From assembly GCA_040768845.1 (NCBI GenBank), contig JAXGME010000008.1, forward strand, positions 191,973 to 255,972: DNA of 64,000 nt. The letters run 5' to 3'. The DNA comes from JAEZHK01 sp040768845 (GTDB lineage: Bacteria; Bacillota; Clostridia; Christensenellales; Aristaeellaceae). The notes beneath the pieces are model-generated. The model made no database searches, was not told the DNA's origin, and was given only the letters and a program-made list of their open reading frames with translations. Below are positions 40,359 through 49,043 of this stretch, in pieces. Within the stretch, counting starts at the first letter, position 1; each line of letters begins with the position of its first letter. The translations under genes and the position numbers were made by a program.

Positions 40359-41858
40359 GTGAGCAGCTCTGTTTTGGAAATGCGGCGGATCAGAAAGACG
40401 TATTCCGGCGTCACCGTCCTCAAGGATGTGGATCTCGCCCTGGAGGAAGGGCAGATTATCGGCCTGGTGGGGGAGAACGGCGCCGGAAAGTCCACGATGA
40501 TGAAGATCCTGTCCGGAGGGATACAGCCTGACAGCGGCGAGATCCTGATCGACGGGGCGAAGGTCGAGGTCAGCAGTCCGATTGTTGCCCGCAAGCTGCG
40601 CATCGCGATGGTTCAGCAGGAGCTGAGCCTCATTCCGACGCTTTCCGTTACGGACAACATTGTGCTGGGCCGCGAACAGACGAACGGGCCCTTCAAGGTG
40701 TTCAATAAAGAGGCAAACCGGCAGTACGCAAAGCGCGCCCTGGAGATGATGAACCTGGACTTCAGGCTGGACGAGAAGGTCGGCCGCCTGAGCGTGGCCA
40801 ACCAGCAGCTCATCGAGATCGCCCGGTGCCTCGTCAGCAATCCGCGGGTGCTGATCCTCGACGAGCCGACCACGGCGCTCACCCTGGTGGAGGCGGAATC
40901 CCTGCTTGAACGCATGAAGGAGCTCCGGGACCGGGGGACGTCGATCATCTTTATCTCTCACAAGCTGGAGGAGATCATCCGCGTTTCGGACAAGATGATC
41001 ATCATGCGGGACGGCTGCAAGGTGGGCGAAGTTTCTTCCGGCGAACTGAAGCGGCTCGAGCTCATCAAGCTGATGGTCGGCGACAAGCAGTTCTTCCAGC
41101 GCGAGCACCGGGAAATCGGCACCATTCAAAAGCTGCCGATGGCCCTGGAGGTCAAAAACCTCTGCCGCGAGGGAAAGTTCCGCGACATCAGCTTCGACGT
41201 GCACAAGGGCGAGGTGTTCGGCTTCTTCGGCCTGAAGGGGGCCGGGCGAAGCGAGCTTCTGATGGCCATCTTCGGCGCGGACAGGATTGACAGCGGCGAG
41301 ATCGTCCTGGACGGCGTTTCGGGGGCGCCCGCCAGCCCGTACGACGCGATCCAGAAGGGCATCGGCTTTGTCACCGAGGACCGGAAGCTGTCCGGAATCA
41401 TGCCGACGATGGACATCAAAAACAACATCATGGTCTCCAACTACCGAAGCATCGCCTCCCCCCTGGGGAGCGTCAACGAGAAGGCGCTGGCCCAGACCTG
41501 CGACGAGTATGTGAAAAAGCTGGATATTAAAATCTCCAGCCACCGGCAGCATGTGAACCGGCTCAGCGGCGGCAATCAGCAAAAGGTGATGATCGCGCGC
41601 TGGCTGCACACCAACAGCAAGGTGCTCGTCTTTGACGAACCCACAAAGGGCGTGGACGTGGGCGCGAAGCAGGACATTTACCTGCAGATCAACAAGCTGG
41701 CTCAGGACGGCAAGGCCGTCGTCGTGATTTCGTCCGAGCTCGAAGAGGTCATGCTGCTTTGCGACAGGGTGGCCGTGATGCGGGAGGGGCAGATTCTGAA
41801 CATCCTCGACGGCGAGGACATCAAGGCCAACACCATTATGCACTACGCGGCTGGCTGA
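40359..41858 (+). CDS. Sugar ABC transporter ATPase, two-domain (RbsA/MglA type)
   Basis: 499 residues from GTG 40359. Two ABC domains in tandem: Walker A GLVGENGAGKSTMMKILSGG, signature LSVANQQLIEIARCLVSNP, Walker B RVLILDEPTTALT; second domain FGFFGLKGAGRSELLMAIFG, LSGGNQQKVMIARWL and VLVFDEPTKGVDVG. The second domain has a changed Walker A (GLKGAGRS), normal for the family. It powers sugar import with the permease and binding protein that follow. Confidence 0.93.
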   Translation: MSSSVLEMRRIRKTYSGVTVLKDVDLALEEGQIIGLVGENGAGKSTMMKILSGGIQPDSGEILIDGAKVEVSSPIVARKLRIAMVQQELSLIPTLSVTDNIVLGREQTNGPFKVFNKEANRQYAKRALEMMNLDFRLDEKVGRLSVANQQLIEIARCLVSNPRVLILDEPTTALTLVEAESLLERMKELRDRGTSIIFISHKLEEIIRVSDKMIIMRDGCKVGEVSSGELKRLELIKLMVGDKQFFQREHREIGTIQKLPMALEVKNLCREGKFRDISFDVHKGEVFGFFGLKGAGRSELLMAIFGADRIDSGEIVLDGVSGAPASPYDAIQKGIGFVTEDRKLSGIMPTMDIKNNIMVSNYRSIASPLGSVNEKALAQTCDEYVKKLDIKISSHRQHVNRLSGGNQQKVMIARWLHTNSKVLVFDEPTKGVDVGAKQDIYLQINKLAQDGKAVVVISSELEEVMLLCDRVAVMREGQILNILDGEDIKANTIMHYAAG

Positions 41859-41886
41859 TCAATACGAAAATGAAGAAGGTAAGAGC

Positions 41887-42846
41887 ATGATGTCAGAAAA
41901 GAAAGACGATATCAAGATGCTGTTCAGGGACAATATCGTCGTGCTGTTTTTGTTGCTCATCATTGTTATACTGTCCATTGCCAGCCCATACTTTCTGAAT
42001 CTGGGCAATCTCATGGATGTCGCCAAGCAGGCGTCCATCAACGGCATCATCGCGCTGGGCATGACGTACGTCATAACCACCGGAGGGATCGACCTTTCGG
42101 TCGGGGCGGTCTGGGCGCTGAGCGGCGTCGTCGTCGCCCTTCTGATGAACGCCGGGGTCGCCTGGCCCCTGGCCTGCGCCGCGGGCATCGCGGTGGGCAT
42201 TTTGTGCGGGCTCTCCACCGGGCTTTTGGTGACCAAGGGCAAGATGCAGCCCTTTATCGCGACGCTGGCGACGATGAACGTGTATCGGGGCATTGCGCTC
42301 ATCATCACCGGCGGCTACACGGTGTACAACCTTCCCGCGTCCTTCCGCGAGATCGGCGGCGGCATGCTCCTTGACATCATTCCCATGCCGGTCATCGTGT
42401 TCGCCGTCATCTTCCTGATTTCCTGGTTCATCTTCTCAAAACAGGTCAAGGGCCGCCATCTGACCGCGATCGGAAACAACATGGAGGCGGCGCGCCTCTC
42501 CGGCATCGGCGTCGAAAAGACGATTTGCTGGGCCTATATCTACAGCGGAATCATGTGCGCCATCGGCGGCGGGATTGTCGCCACGGCCCGCCTGAGCGCC
42601 GCCGAGCCGACCATCGGCAGCGGCGCCGAGCTTGACGCGATCGCCGCGGTGGTCATTGGCGGCACCTCCATGTCGGGCGGCGAGTCGAGAATTTCCGGAA
42701 CGCTGGTGGGTGCCGTCCTCATCAGCGCGATGAACAACGGCCTGACGCTTCTGAACGTGCCAACCTACTATAAGATCGTGGTTGTCGGCCTGATTCTGAT
42801 CGCGGCGATGCTGCTGGATTCGTTCGGCAAGAAAAAGCGCAAGTAG
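41887..42846 (+). CDS. Sugar ABC transporter permease (RbsC type)
   Basis: 319 residues with about nine to ten membrane helices. Family signatures are MTYVITTGGIDLSVGAVWAL near residue 58, TKGKMQPFIATLATMNVYRG and the EAA-like loop AAVVIGGTSMSGGESRISGT. It forms the import channel for the ATPase and the periplasmic-binding protein on either side. Confidence 0.92.
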   Translation: MMSEKKDDIKMLFRDNIVVLFLLLIIVILSIASPYFLNLGNLMDVAKQASINGIIALGMTYVITTGGIDLSVGAVWALSGVVVALLMNAGVAWPLACAAGIAVGILCGLSTGLLVTKGKMQPFIATLATMNVYRGIALIITGGYTVYNLPASFREIGGGMLLDIIPMPVIVFAVIFLISWFIFSKQVKGRHLTAIGNNMEAARLSGIGVEKTICWAYIYSGIMCAIGGGIVATARLSAAEPTIGSGAELDAIAAVVIGGTSMSGGESRISGTLVGAVLISAMNNGLTLLNVPTYYKIVVVGLILIAAMLLDSFGKKKRK

Positions 42847-42887
42847 TTTTCCACGAATGTGGAAGAAAAAAGAGGAGGTTGCCTGTT

Positions 42888-43934
42888 ATGAAGAAACGGT
42901 TCCTGTCGGTCCTGCTGGCGCTTGTGCTGCTTTCCATGGGCGCGTTTGCGTCGGCGGAGGAGGTGTCCTTCCTGAGTGACGAAGCCGGGTTGACGAACGG
43001 TTCTTACCTCGAGAACGTCGGGACGCCCAAGGGGGATTACAAGGTCGCAAACATCACCAGAACCCTCATGAACGCCCACTGGGTGAAGAACAAGGAAGGC
43101 TTTGAGGCCGCGGGCGCGCACTACGGTGTGACGGCGGACGTCTTCGCGGTCCAGTCCGAGCAGGATGTCATGGATCAGCTGAACATTCTGGAAACCTGCA
43201 TCGAGAAGGGCTACGACGCCGTGGTCGTGTCCCCCATCACGGAGCAGAACCTCCTGCCGGGCCTGAAGAAGGCCACCGAAGCCGGCATCGTCATCATCAA
43301 CGTGGACACCGCCGAGATCAGCAAGAAGAGCGCCGAGGAGAACGACATCAAGATCACCACCTTCCTGGGCTCCAACAACTATGACTCCGGCAAGCTGGCC
43401 GCCGAGTTCATCAGCGAAAAGCTCGGCGACAAGAGCGGCGAAGTCGCCATCATCGAAGGCAACCCCGGCGACACCTGCGCCATCGACCGGACCAACGGCT
43501 TTGCGGACGCCGCCAAGGATTCCGCCAATCTGACGGTCGTGGCTTCCCAGACCGGCAAGTGGGACAGGCTCGAGTCGCTGAACGTCGCGACCAGCATTCT
43601 CAGGGCCAACCCCAAGGTGTGCGGCATTTACTGCAACAACGACACCATGGTCCTGGGCGTCATGCAGGCGGCCGCGGACCTGGGGTACGAGGTGCTCACC
43701 AGCGATACCTTTGACCGGGCCGGCGAAGAGAAGACCCTGCTCCTGATCGGCAACGACGGCGTTCCCGAGGCCATCCAGGCCGTCCAGGACGGCACCCTCA
43801 CCGGCACCATCGCGCAGAAGCCCTACCTGATGGGCTACTCCGCGCTGGAGGCGGCCATCATCGCCCTCAACGGCGAAGAGGCGCCCGAAAGGTTCAATAC
43901 GCCGGTCGCCCTGGTCACCAAGGCGGACTTCTAG
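42888..43934 (+). CDS. Sugar ABC transporter substrate-binding protein (RbsB type)
   Basis: 348 residues with a signal peptide (MKKRFLSVLLALVLLSMGAF, cut near FASAEE; no lipobox Cys). Two-lobed type I periplasmic-binding fold: YKVANITRTLMNAHWVKNK, YDAVVVSPITEQNLLPGLKK, NNYDSGKLAAEFISEKLGDK, GIYCNNDTMVLGVMQAA, LIGNDGVPEAIQAV, GTIAQKPYLMGYSALEAA. It binds the sugar outside the membrane. GAGGAGG lies 10 nt ahead of ATG 42888. Confidence 0.9.
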   Translation: MKKRFLSVLLALVLLSMGAFASAEEVSFLSDEAGLTNGSYLENVGTPKGDYKVANITRTLMNAHWVKNKEGFEAAGAHYGVTADVFAVQSEQDVMDQLNILETCIEKGYDAVVVSPITEQNLLPGLKKATEAGIVIINVDTAEISKKSAEENDIKITTFLGSNNYDSGKLAAEFISEKLGDKSGEVAIIEGNPGDTCAIDRTNGFADAAKDSANLTVVASQTGKWDRLESLNVATSILRANPKVCGIYCNNDTMVLGVMQAAADLGYEVLTSDTFDRAGEEKTLLLIGNDGVPEAIQAVQDGTLTGTIAQKPYLMGYSALEAAIIALNGEEAPERFNTPVALVTKADF

Positions 43935-43977
43935 CATATCGCCGGGCGCCCCGGAAAAGCGCGCCGACCGAAGAAAC

Positions 43978-44013
43978 ACGGCCCGTTCCCCGTGCCTGGG
44001 GGGCGGGCCGTGC
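43978..44013. terminator. Stem-loop after the transporter operon
   Basis: CACGGCCCG / CGGGCCGTG stem with an 18-nt GC-rich loop, in the 213-bp gap between two convergent operons. Only a weak T run follows. Confidence 0.5.
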
Positions 44014-44147
44014 GCTTTCCAAAGGCCGGCGCGGAGGCGCTCCGGGGCGGGCGGCTTCCGCCTTGTGCGCAAGGGGCCGCCTTGCGAGCGTTTTCCGGAA
44101 CGTTGCAAGGCAGCCTCTCTGCGGTCCAGGCTCTGTCTTTTGCCCGG

Positions 44148-45968
44148 TTATTGGAGGGCGATTCCCTCATAGCTGATCTTCTGATCCTCGCCGCGGGTGT
44201 ACCTGGAGAAGAACTCATCCCAAATCTTCCAGGCGAGTTCCGGGAAGTATGCGTGCGGCGAGTTCTCGACGAGCGCAAACTTGGCCAGCGGCGCGCATCC
44301 CGTCTGGTCGTAGATCGTAAAGGTGTTGTAGCGCCCGTTGACCAGGGAGGACGTCTTCGCCTTGTCGATATCAAGGCCGTTCATCTTGGCCCACTTGACC
44401 ATCTGCTGGTAGTTGGCACCTTCCTGGGGCGAATCGCTAAACCCTCCCAGGTCGTGGTCCCCCACGATGCCGTACATCGGCATCGTGACATCGCTCGAAT
44501 AGTGCTCGGGATCCCCGCCAAAGGGAATGTCCATGCCGCCCACCGGCGCGGCCGCCGCGAACAGTTCCGGCATCGCGTCCGCCACCGCGCAGGTCATCAT
44601 GCCGCCGTTGGAGTGCCCGGTCACGTAGCGGCGCGCGTCGTCCACGGCATAGTTTTCATCCATGTACGCCGCAACCGCCTTGATGAAGTTCAGATCCGCG
44701 TTGAGCTGTTCCTCGCTGCCGTTGAAAATCCCGATGGTGCTGTTGTTGGTAAGCCACCGGGGCACGTTGTTGCCGGTGTGCGGATAGGCCTGCACAAATG
44801 CGCAGATCAGGCCCCGGTTCTCCGCCACGCGCCACCATTCGGTGTCGGTGGTGAAGGCGCGCGCGGTCGAGGAATAGCCGTGAATGCACACCACCAACGG
44901 CATTTCCGCGTCGCCGGTATACGTGGAGGGCGTGTATACGTAGAATTCGCGCTTCAGACCGTCGACCTCGAGGGAGATCTTCCGCATGCCCAGATCTTCC
45001 GGCTCAAACGCCGCGCGCAGCGAACTGCCTGGGTCGCCCACAAAGCGGCGGATGCGGGAGAGGAACTTCGTCCAGATATCGGAATTGAAGTCCGCGCTGT
45101 ACGCGAGCGCATCCGCCCGGTCGCTCACCCAGACCTCGGCGATGGGCTGTTCGTTGTTCAGCTGATCTGTGGTCAGCCTGTCCGCCCGGAAAACGCGGCC
45201 ATATGCATTGGTCAGCCCTTCATCCACAACCTTGTCCGCCGCCTTCCAGTACTCGGCAACGGCGGCGTTGGCGCCCTCTTCGCCGCAGTTGATGATCCAC
45301 GCGGGCACCGGAATGGTGTTGTTCGGGTACTGCGCCAGCGGGCCGTCGTTATCGCCCGCCTCCACGTACGGAAAGCTGCCGGCGTTCCCGATCGTCTCCA
45401 GGAATTCGTCGGGAACCGCGCACCCGCCGATGGACACAATGCCGGCAAGCATCGCGGGATAGCTCATCGCCAGCTCATGGACCATCGTACCGCCCTCGCC
45501 GTAGCCCACCGCGTACAGCGCGCGCTCGTTCCAGTCCACCACCAGCTTGTTGCCCACGTAGTCGCTCAGCGCTGATTTCAGAAACGCGATGTCCTTCGCG
45601 GGGTCCTGAATGTTCCACTTGCCTTCGGGCGCCTCGGCGTACACCACACAAATCTCCTCGGCGTCGGCCACGGACTGCCACTGGGCATCCGCCGCCAGCT
45701 GCTCGGCGGTCGATCCGTCGGGACCGAGCACAAGCAACGTGTCCACGCAGGGGTAGGAATCGGCGGGGGTGTACACCACGATCTTGCCGCTGACAGAGGG
45801 TTCCTCCACATCCACATTCACCCTGATCAGCCCTGCCACCATGGGGCCGTAGGGGATGTCGGGGTTCCCGTACGCCTTCTCCGGGTCGTAGGTTTGAATC
45901 TCCTCGGCCATGCAGAAACCGGGAACCAGCAGAATTAGCGCGAGTATCAGGCTCAGCATCCTTCTCAT
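44148..45968 (-). CDS. Secreted tandem alpha/beta-hydrolase esterase (PHB depolymerase/feruloyl esterase type)
   Basis: 606 residues with a signal peptide (MRRMLSLILALILLVPGFCM, cut near AEE). Two hydrolase domains: ~40-310 and ~325-600. The second has the nucleophile elbow VTGHSNGGMMTCAVADAMPE, YGIVGDHDLGG for the acid region and ALVENSPHAYFPELAW for the His, so it should be active (LpqC/PHB depolymerase-like, acting on esters of plant or polymer origin). The first has YAVGYGEGGTMVHELAMSYP, where Ser of the elbow is Gly, so it is probably non-catalytic. GGGGAGG precedes the ATG. Confidence 0.75.
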   Translation of the reverse strand: MRRMLSLILALILLVPGFCMAEEIQTYDPEKAYGNPDIPYGPMVAGLIRVNVDVEEPSVSGKIVVYTPADSYPCVDTLLVLGPDGSTAEQLAADAQWQSVADAEEICVVYAEAPEGKWNIQDPAKDIAFLKSALSDYVGNKLVVDWNERALYAVGYGEGGTMVHELAMSYPAMLAGIVSIGGCAVPDEFLETIGNAGSFPYVEAGDNDGPLAQYPNNTIPVPAWIINCGEEGANAAVAEYWKAADKVVDEGLTNAYGRVFRADRLTTDQLNNEQPIAEVWVSDRADALAYSADFNSDIWTKFLSRIRRFVGDPGSSLRAAFEPEDLGMRKISLEVDGLKREFYVYTPSTYTGDAEMPLVVCIHGYSSTARAFTTDTEWWRVAENRGLICAFVQAYPHTGNNVPRWLTNNSTIGIFNGSEEQLNADLNFIKAVAAYMDENYAVDDARRYVTGHSNGGMMTCAVADAMPELFAAAAPVGGMDIPFGGDPEHYSSDVTMPMYGIVGDHDLGGFSDSPQEGANYQQMVKWAKMNGLDIDKAKTSSLVNGRYNTFTIYDQTGCAPLAKFALVENSPHAYFPELAWKIWDEFFSRYTRGEDQKISYEGIALQ

Positions 45969-46303
45969 TGTCGTTACCTCCCCTTATTTTGATGTGGTTG
46001 AGCGACCATTGGCCTGCGGCCTGCTTTCACCTCCGTTTTTCCTTTTTTGCCAGGGAAGTCCCCCGGACAAGCCGCGCATCGGTCCGGACGGACGTCCTGT
46101 CCCGCCCTACGAAAAAGTCCCGCCCCTTCCCGTTTCAAACGGCCGCTTCGTGGTGCGTGCGCGCCCCGAAACCGGGGGCGCGCCGGGCGTTATACCACAA
46201 ATTTGCGATGAAGACGAAACACCCCTCCAAAACCCCAGCGCAATGTTAAAATTTAAATTGAATCGTTATATCTTATAATTATCTGTTTCTTACTTATTTT
46301 TGC

Positions 46304-46332
46304 TTGACTTCATGGGCATATTATACTATAAT
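46304..46332 (+). promoter_or_regulatory. Promoter of the three-component sensor operon, with ~260-nt leader
   Basis: TTGACT-N17-TATAAT. Transcription would start near 46339, leaving about 260 nt before the first start codon at 46598. The leader has several GC-rich hairpin blocks but no riboswitch family that I recognise. The AT-rich segment 46230-46300 lies just upstream. Confidence 0.75.
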
Positions 46333-46597
46333 TCTTTCAATGTCAATATTTTGTGTGTAAGTCACCCAAAAAAATGGATAAGTTGTGCGCTTGTATTCCG
46401 CGCGCGTTTTCGTAAACTGCGGTGGGCGCACCGCCGCAAATCCCCAGGGGAAAAGTGGGTCCGCGGATACGGGCACGCAGGGAGGAATACGGGTATGGGC
46501 CGGAGAACGCTATATACGGACAGCCCGCCGCCTGAACGCGGCGAAGGAAGGCGTATACAGGCCCCGCACCGCAAAAGCTTTCGCGGAGGAGCATCCT

Positions 46598-47605
46598 ATG
46601 GCCGAAAGACGGCGTCGTGTTGCAAGGTACATCCCCTTATTCCTGGCCCTGGCGCTCATCGTATGGGGGGGCGCGCATATCGCGCGGATATACGGGCTGG
46701 AGCGCGCGCAGTTGGCGTGGCAAGAAACGCAGCCTCGGCTCACCTTTGTCTGCCAGGATTCCCTTTCGGAGGGCAAGATCGCCTCTTACTGGGCGGCTGT
46801 CGTCGAGGGCATGCAGGCCGCTGCCGACCGTTTCGGCGTATCGCTCAATTGCGTAAGCCCGCCCGATACCGGGGGCGACGAGGGCATGCGGCTTCTGTAT
46901 CGCTCTGTCGCCTCCTGCAATGTGGACGGCATAATCTGCGTGGGGACGGATCAGGCCTCGCTGTCGCGGGAAATCAACCAGGCATGGGCGCACGGCATTC
47001 CCACCGTATGTCTCGACGGCGACGTTCCCGGCTCAAAGCGGATTGCCTACTTCGGAACGGACAACTACGCGATGGGCGCGCAGGCCGGCCGGATCATTCT
47101 GGACAGCATCCCCCAAAAGGGCGCGGTCTACATCACCTTGATGCAGGCCATCACAAACCAGTTCCAGCAGCGCATTGACGGCATGGCGGCCGCAGTGCAG
47201 GCGGTGGACGGAATGCGCGTGGTGATGGATCCGCACTGGGAATCGAACAGGAACCAGTTTCAGATCGCCAGCGAGATCCGGAATGCGCTTGAAGCGCATC
47301 CGGACATTGTGGCGATCTATTCCCCGGGCTCGCTCGGAATCGTGTACGCGGCGCAGGAAGTGCAAAAGGCCCGCGGCTCGGAGAGCGGCATCGTACTGGT
47401 ATCCATCGACGACTATTCCGCCATCCTGGAGACGATCCGAAAGGGCACCGTAACCGCGACAATTGCGCAGATGCCCTATGCCATGGGCTACCAGGCGATC
47501 GAGTTTTTTGCCGAATACCTCAGGACCGGAGAAGGGGCCGGCAGCATGGTGTTTACGGGCACGGTTGTGATCGACCGGGCCGGCATCAACGACCGGATCG
47601 GATGA
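46598..47605 (+). CDS. Membrane-anchored periplasmic-binding sensor protein
   Basis: 335 residues. One N-terminal membrane anchor (RYIPLFLALALIVWGGAHIA) without signal cleavage or lipobox, then a type I sugar-binding fold (VVEGMQAAADRFGVSLNCVS, VDGIICVGTDQASLSREINQ, YFGTDNYAMGAQAGRIILDS, GIVLVSIDDYSAILETIRKG, TIAQMPYAMGYQAIEFFAEY). It overlaps the kinase gene by 4 nt. I infer that it presents a bound sugar to the kinase rather than to a transporter. ATG 46598 has GGAGGAG upstream. Confidence 0.8.
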   Translation: MAERRRRVARYIPLFLALALIVWGGAHIARIYGLERAQLAWQETQPRLTFVCQDSLSEGKIASYWAAVVEGMQAAADRFGVSLNCVSPPDTGGDEGMRLLYRSVASCNVDGIICVGTDQASLSREINQAWAHGIPTVCLDGDVPGSKRIAYFGTDNYAMGAQAGRIILDSIPQKGAVYITLMQAITNQFQQRIDGMAAAVQAVDGMRVVMDPHWESNRNQFQIASEIRNALEAHPDIVAIYSPGSLGIVYAAQEVQKARGSESGIVLVSIDDYSAILETIRKGTVTATIAQMPYAMGYQAIEFFAEYLRTGEGAGSMVFTGTVVIDRAGINDRIG

Positions 47606-49038
47606 GCACTATGAGCACACGAAACAGCGGGTCCATTCGAAAGCGCATGCTGTCGGTATTTCTGTCCATCGTACTGATGATCCTGCTGCTGAGCCTTTGG
47701 TATGTGTTCGGCTTCGAGTACTCGGTGGGCGTACTCAACGGGGTCATCGACGCGCAAAACGTCCGCTCCGCCTACAGCTCGACGCTTCAGGCCCTGCGGC
47801 GCGACCTGGACTACGGCGACGACGTGGAAAGCGCGCTGGCCGGCCATGCCGAAGCGCTCAAGGCATACGCCGCCAAGATGTATGCCGCGTACCCTTACAG
47901 GGCGGTATACGATCTTCTCGCCATCACCGACAGGTTTGAAGGCCAGGTGCAGGCGCATCGGGAAGCGCCGGAGGGGATCTACGACAGCATCTCCCAAATG
48001 GAGCTCGTCTTTGCCGGACTCTCGGACGTCGTGGAACACGCGGATACGGCCGGCCGGGAGCGTATAAAAACCTACCGAATTTCCGCGATTCAAGCCTTTG
48101 TCGCCATTGCAGCCGGGTGCGCGCTAATGTGCGTGGTCATCATCAAGGGGTTTTCCGACAGCATCGTACAGCCCATCGAGCAGATGGCGACGGCGGCCAA
48201 GAGGGTCTCCGGGAGCGATTACGACGCCGCCATGCTGCCGGATTCCCCACGCGCAGACGAAATCGGATACCTGTTCTCCGCATTCAACCGGATGGTGCGC
48301 GAGATTCAGGCACAAATCGAAACCGTGCGCCTCAACGCAGACCTGAAACAGCAGCTTCAGGCGCAGCAGATTTCGGCCATACGGCAATTGCAGCTTCTGA
48401 ACGAAGCGGAACTGAATATGCTGCAGTCCCAGGTGAATCCACATTTCCTGTTCAATTGCATGAGCCTGATCCGGCAGACGGCCTACCTGGAGCAGGCAAA
48501 GGAAACCGGAGAGATTACCGAGGTGTTTTCCGAAATGCTGCGCTATGGACTGTACCGCCTCAACCAAATCGTAACGATCCGCGACGAAATCGGCGACGCA
48601 AAAAACTATTGCTTTCTGATGGAAAAGCGCTTCGGCGACCGGATCAGGTACCACATTTCCGCGGAAGAAGCGTGCCTGAGCGAGAAAATCCCCTGCCGGG
48701 TGCTTCAGCCCCTGATAGAAAACGCCTATAAACACGGCCTGGAGAACGTAACGGAGGACGGCGTCCTGAACGTGAGCGTATCCAGTATGGACGGGCGCAT
48801 CCTGGTGCGGGTGGAGGACAACGGCCGCGGAATGCGACCGGATCAGCTGCGCCAGATCGAGGAATCCATTTCCAGCGATGAGATCAGCGCCGACAGCAAG
48901 CGGCACATCGGCCTGGCCAACGTGATCAAGCGCATGCTTCTGTTCTGCAACGGCGATTTGCGCTACCGCATCGTAAGCACGCCCAATGAATCCACCATCG
49001 TAGCCTTCAGCTTTCCGCCCCTTTCCGAATGGAGGTGA
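47602..49038 (+). CDS. YesM/LytS-type sensor histidine kinase
   Basis: 478 residues: membrane helix 1 (RMLSVFLSIVLMILLLSLWY), extracellular helical sensor (~45-150), helix 2 (AFVAIAAGCALMCVVIIKGF), HAMP (IVQPIEQMATAAKRV), coiled coil, His_kinase domain with phospho-His in LQSQVNPHFLFNCMSLIRQT, and a HATPase (VLQPLIENAYKHGLEN, VEDNGRGM, HIGLANVIKRM). It should phosphorylate the response regulator encoded next. Its small external domain fits sensing through the upstream binding protein. Confidence 0.92.
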   Translation: MSTMSTRNSGSIRKRMLSVFLSIVLMILLLSLWYVFGFEYSVGVLNGVIDAQNVRSAYSSTLQALRRDLDYGDDVESALAGHAEALKAYAAKMYAAYPYRAVYDLLAITDRFEGQVQAHREAPEGIYDSISQMELVFAGLSDVVEHADTAGRERIKTYRISAIQAFVAIAAGCALMCVVIIKGFSDSIVQPIEQMATAAKRVSGSDYDAAMLPDSPRADEIGYLFSAFNRMVREIQAQIETVRLNADLKQQLQAQQISAIRQLQLLNEAELNMLQSQVNPHFLFNCMSLIRQTAYLEQAKETGEITEVFSEMLRYGLYRLNQIVTIRDEIGDAKNYCFLMEKRFGDRIRYHISAEEACLSEKIPCRVLQPLIENAYKHGLENVTEDGVLNVSVSSMDGRILVRVEDNGRGMRPDQLRQIEESISSDEISADSKRHIGLANVIKRMLLFCNGDLRYRIVSTPNESTIVAFSFPPLSEWR

Positions 49039-49043
49039 TTCCC

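Noticed and set aside
46333..46597. Cyclic-di-GMP or cobalamin riboswitch in the sensor operon leader
   Set aside because: None of the conserved core sequences of these families could be found by eye.
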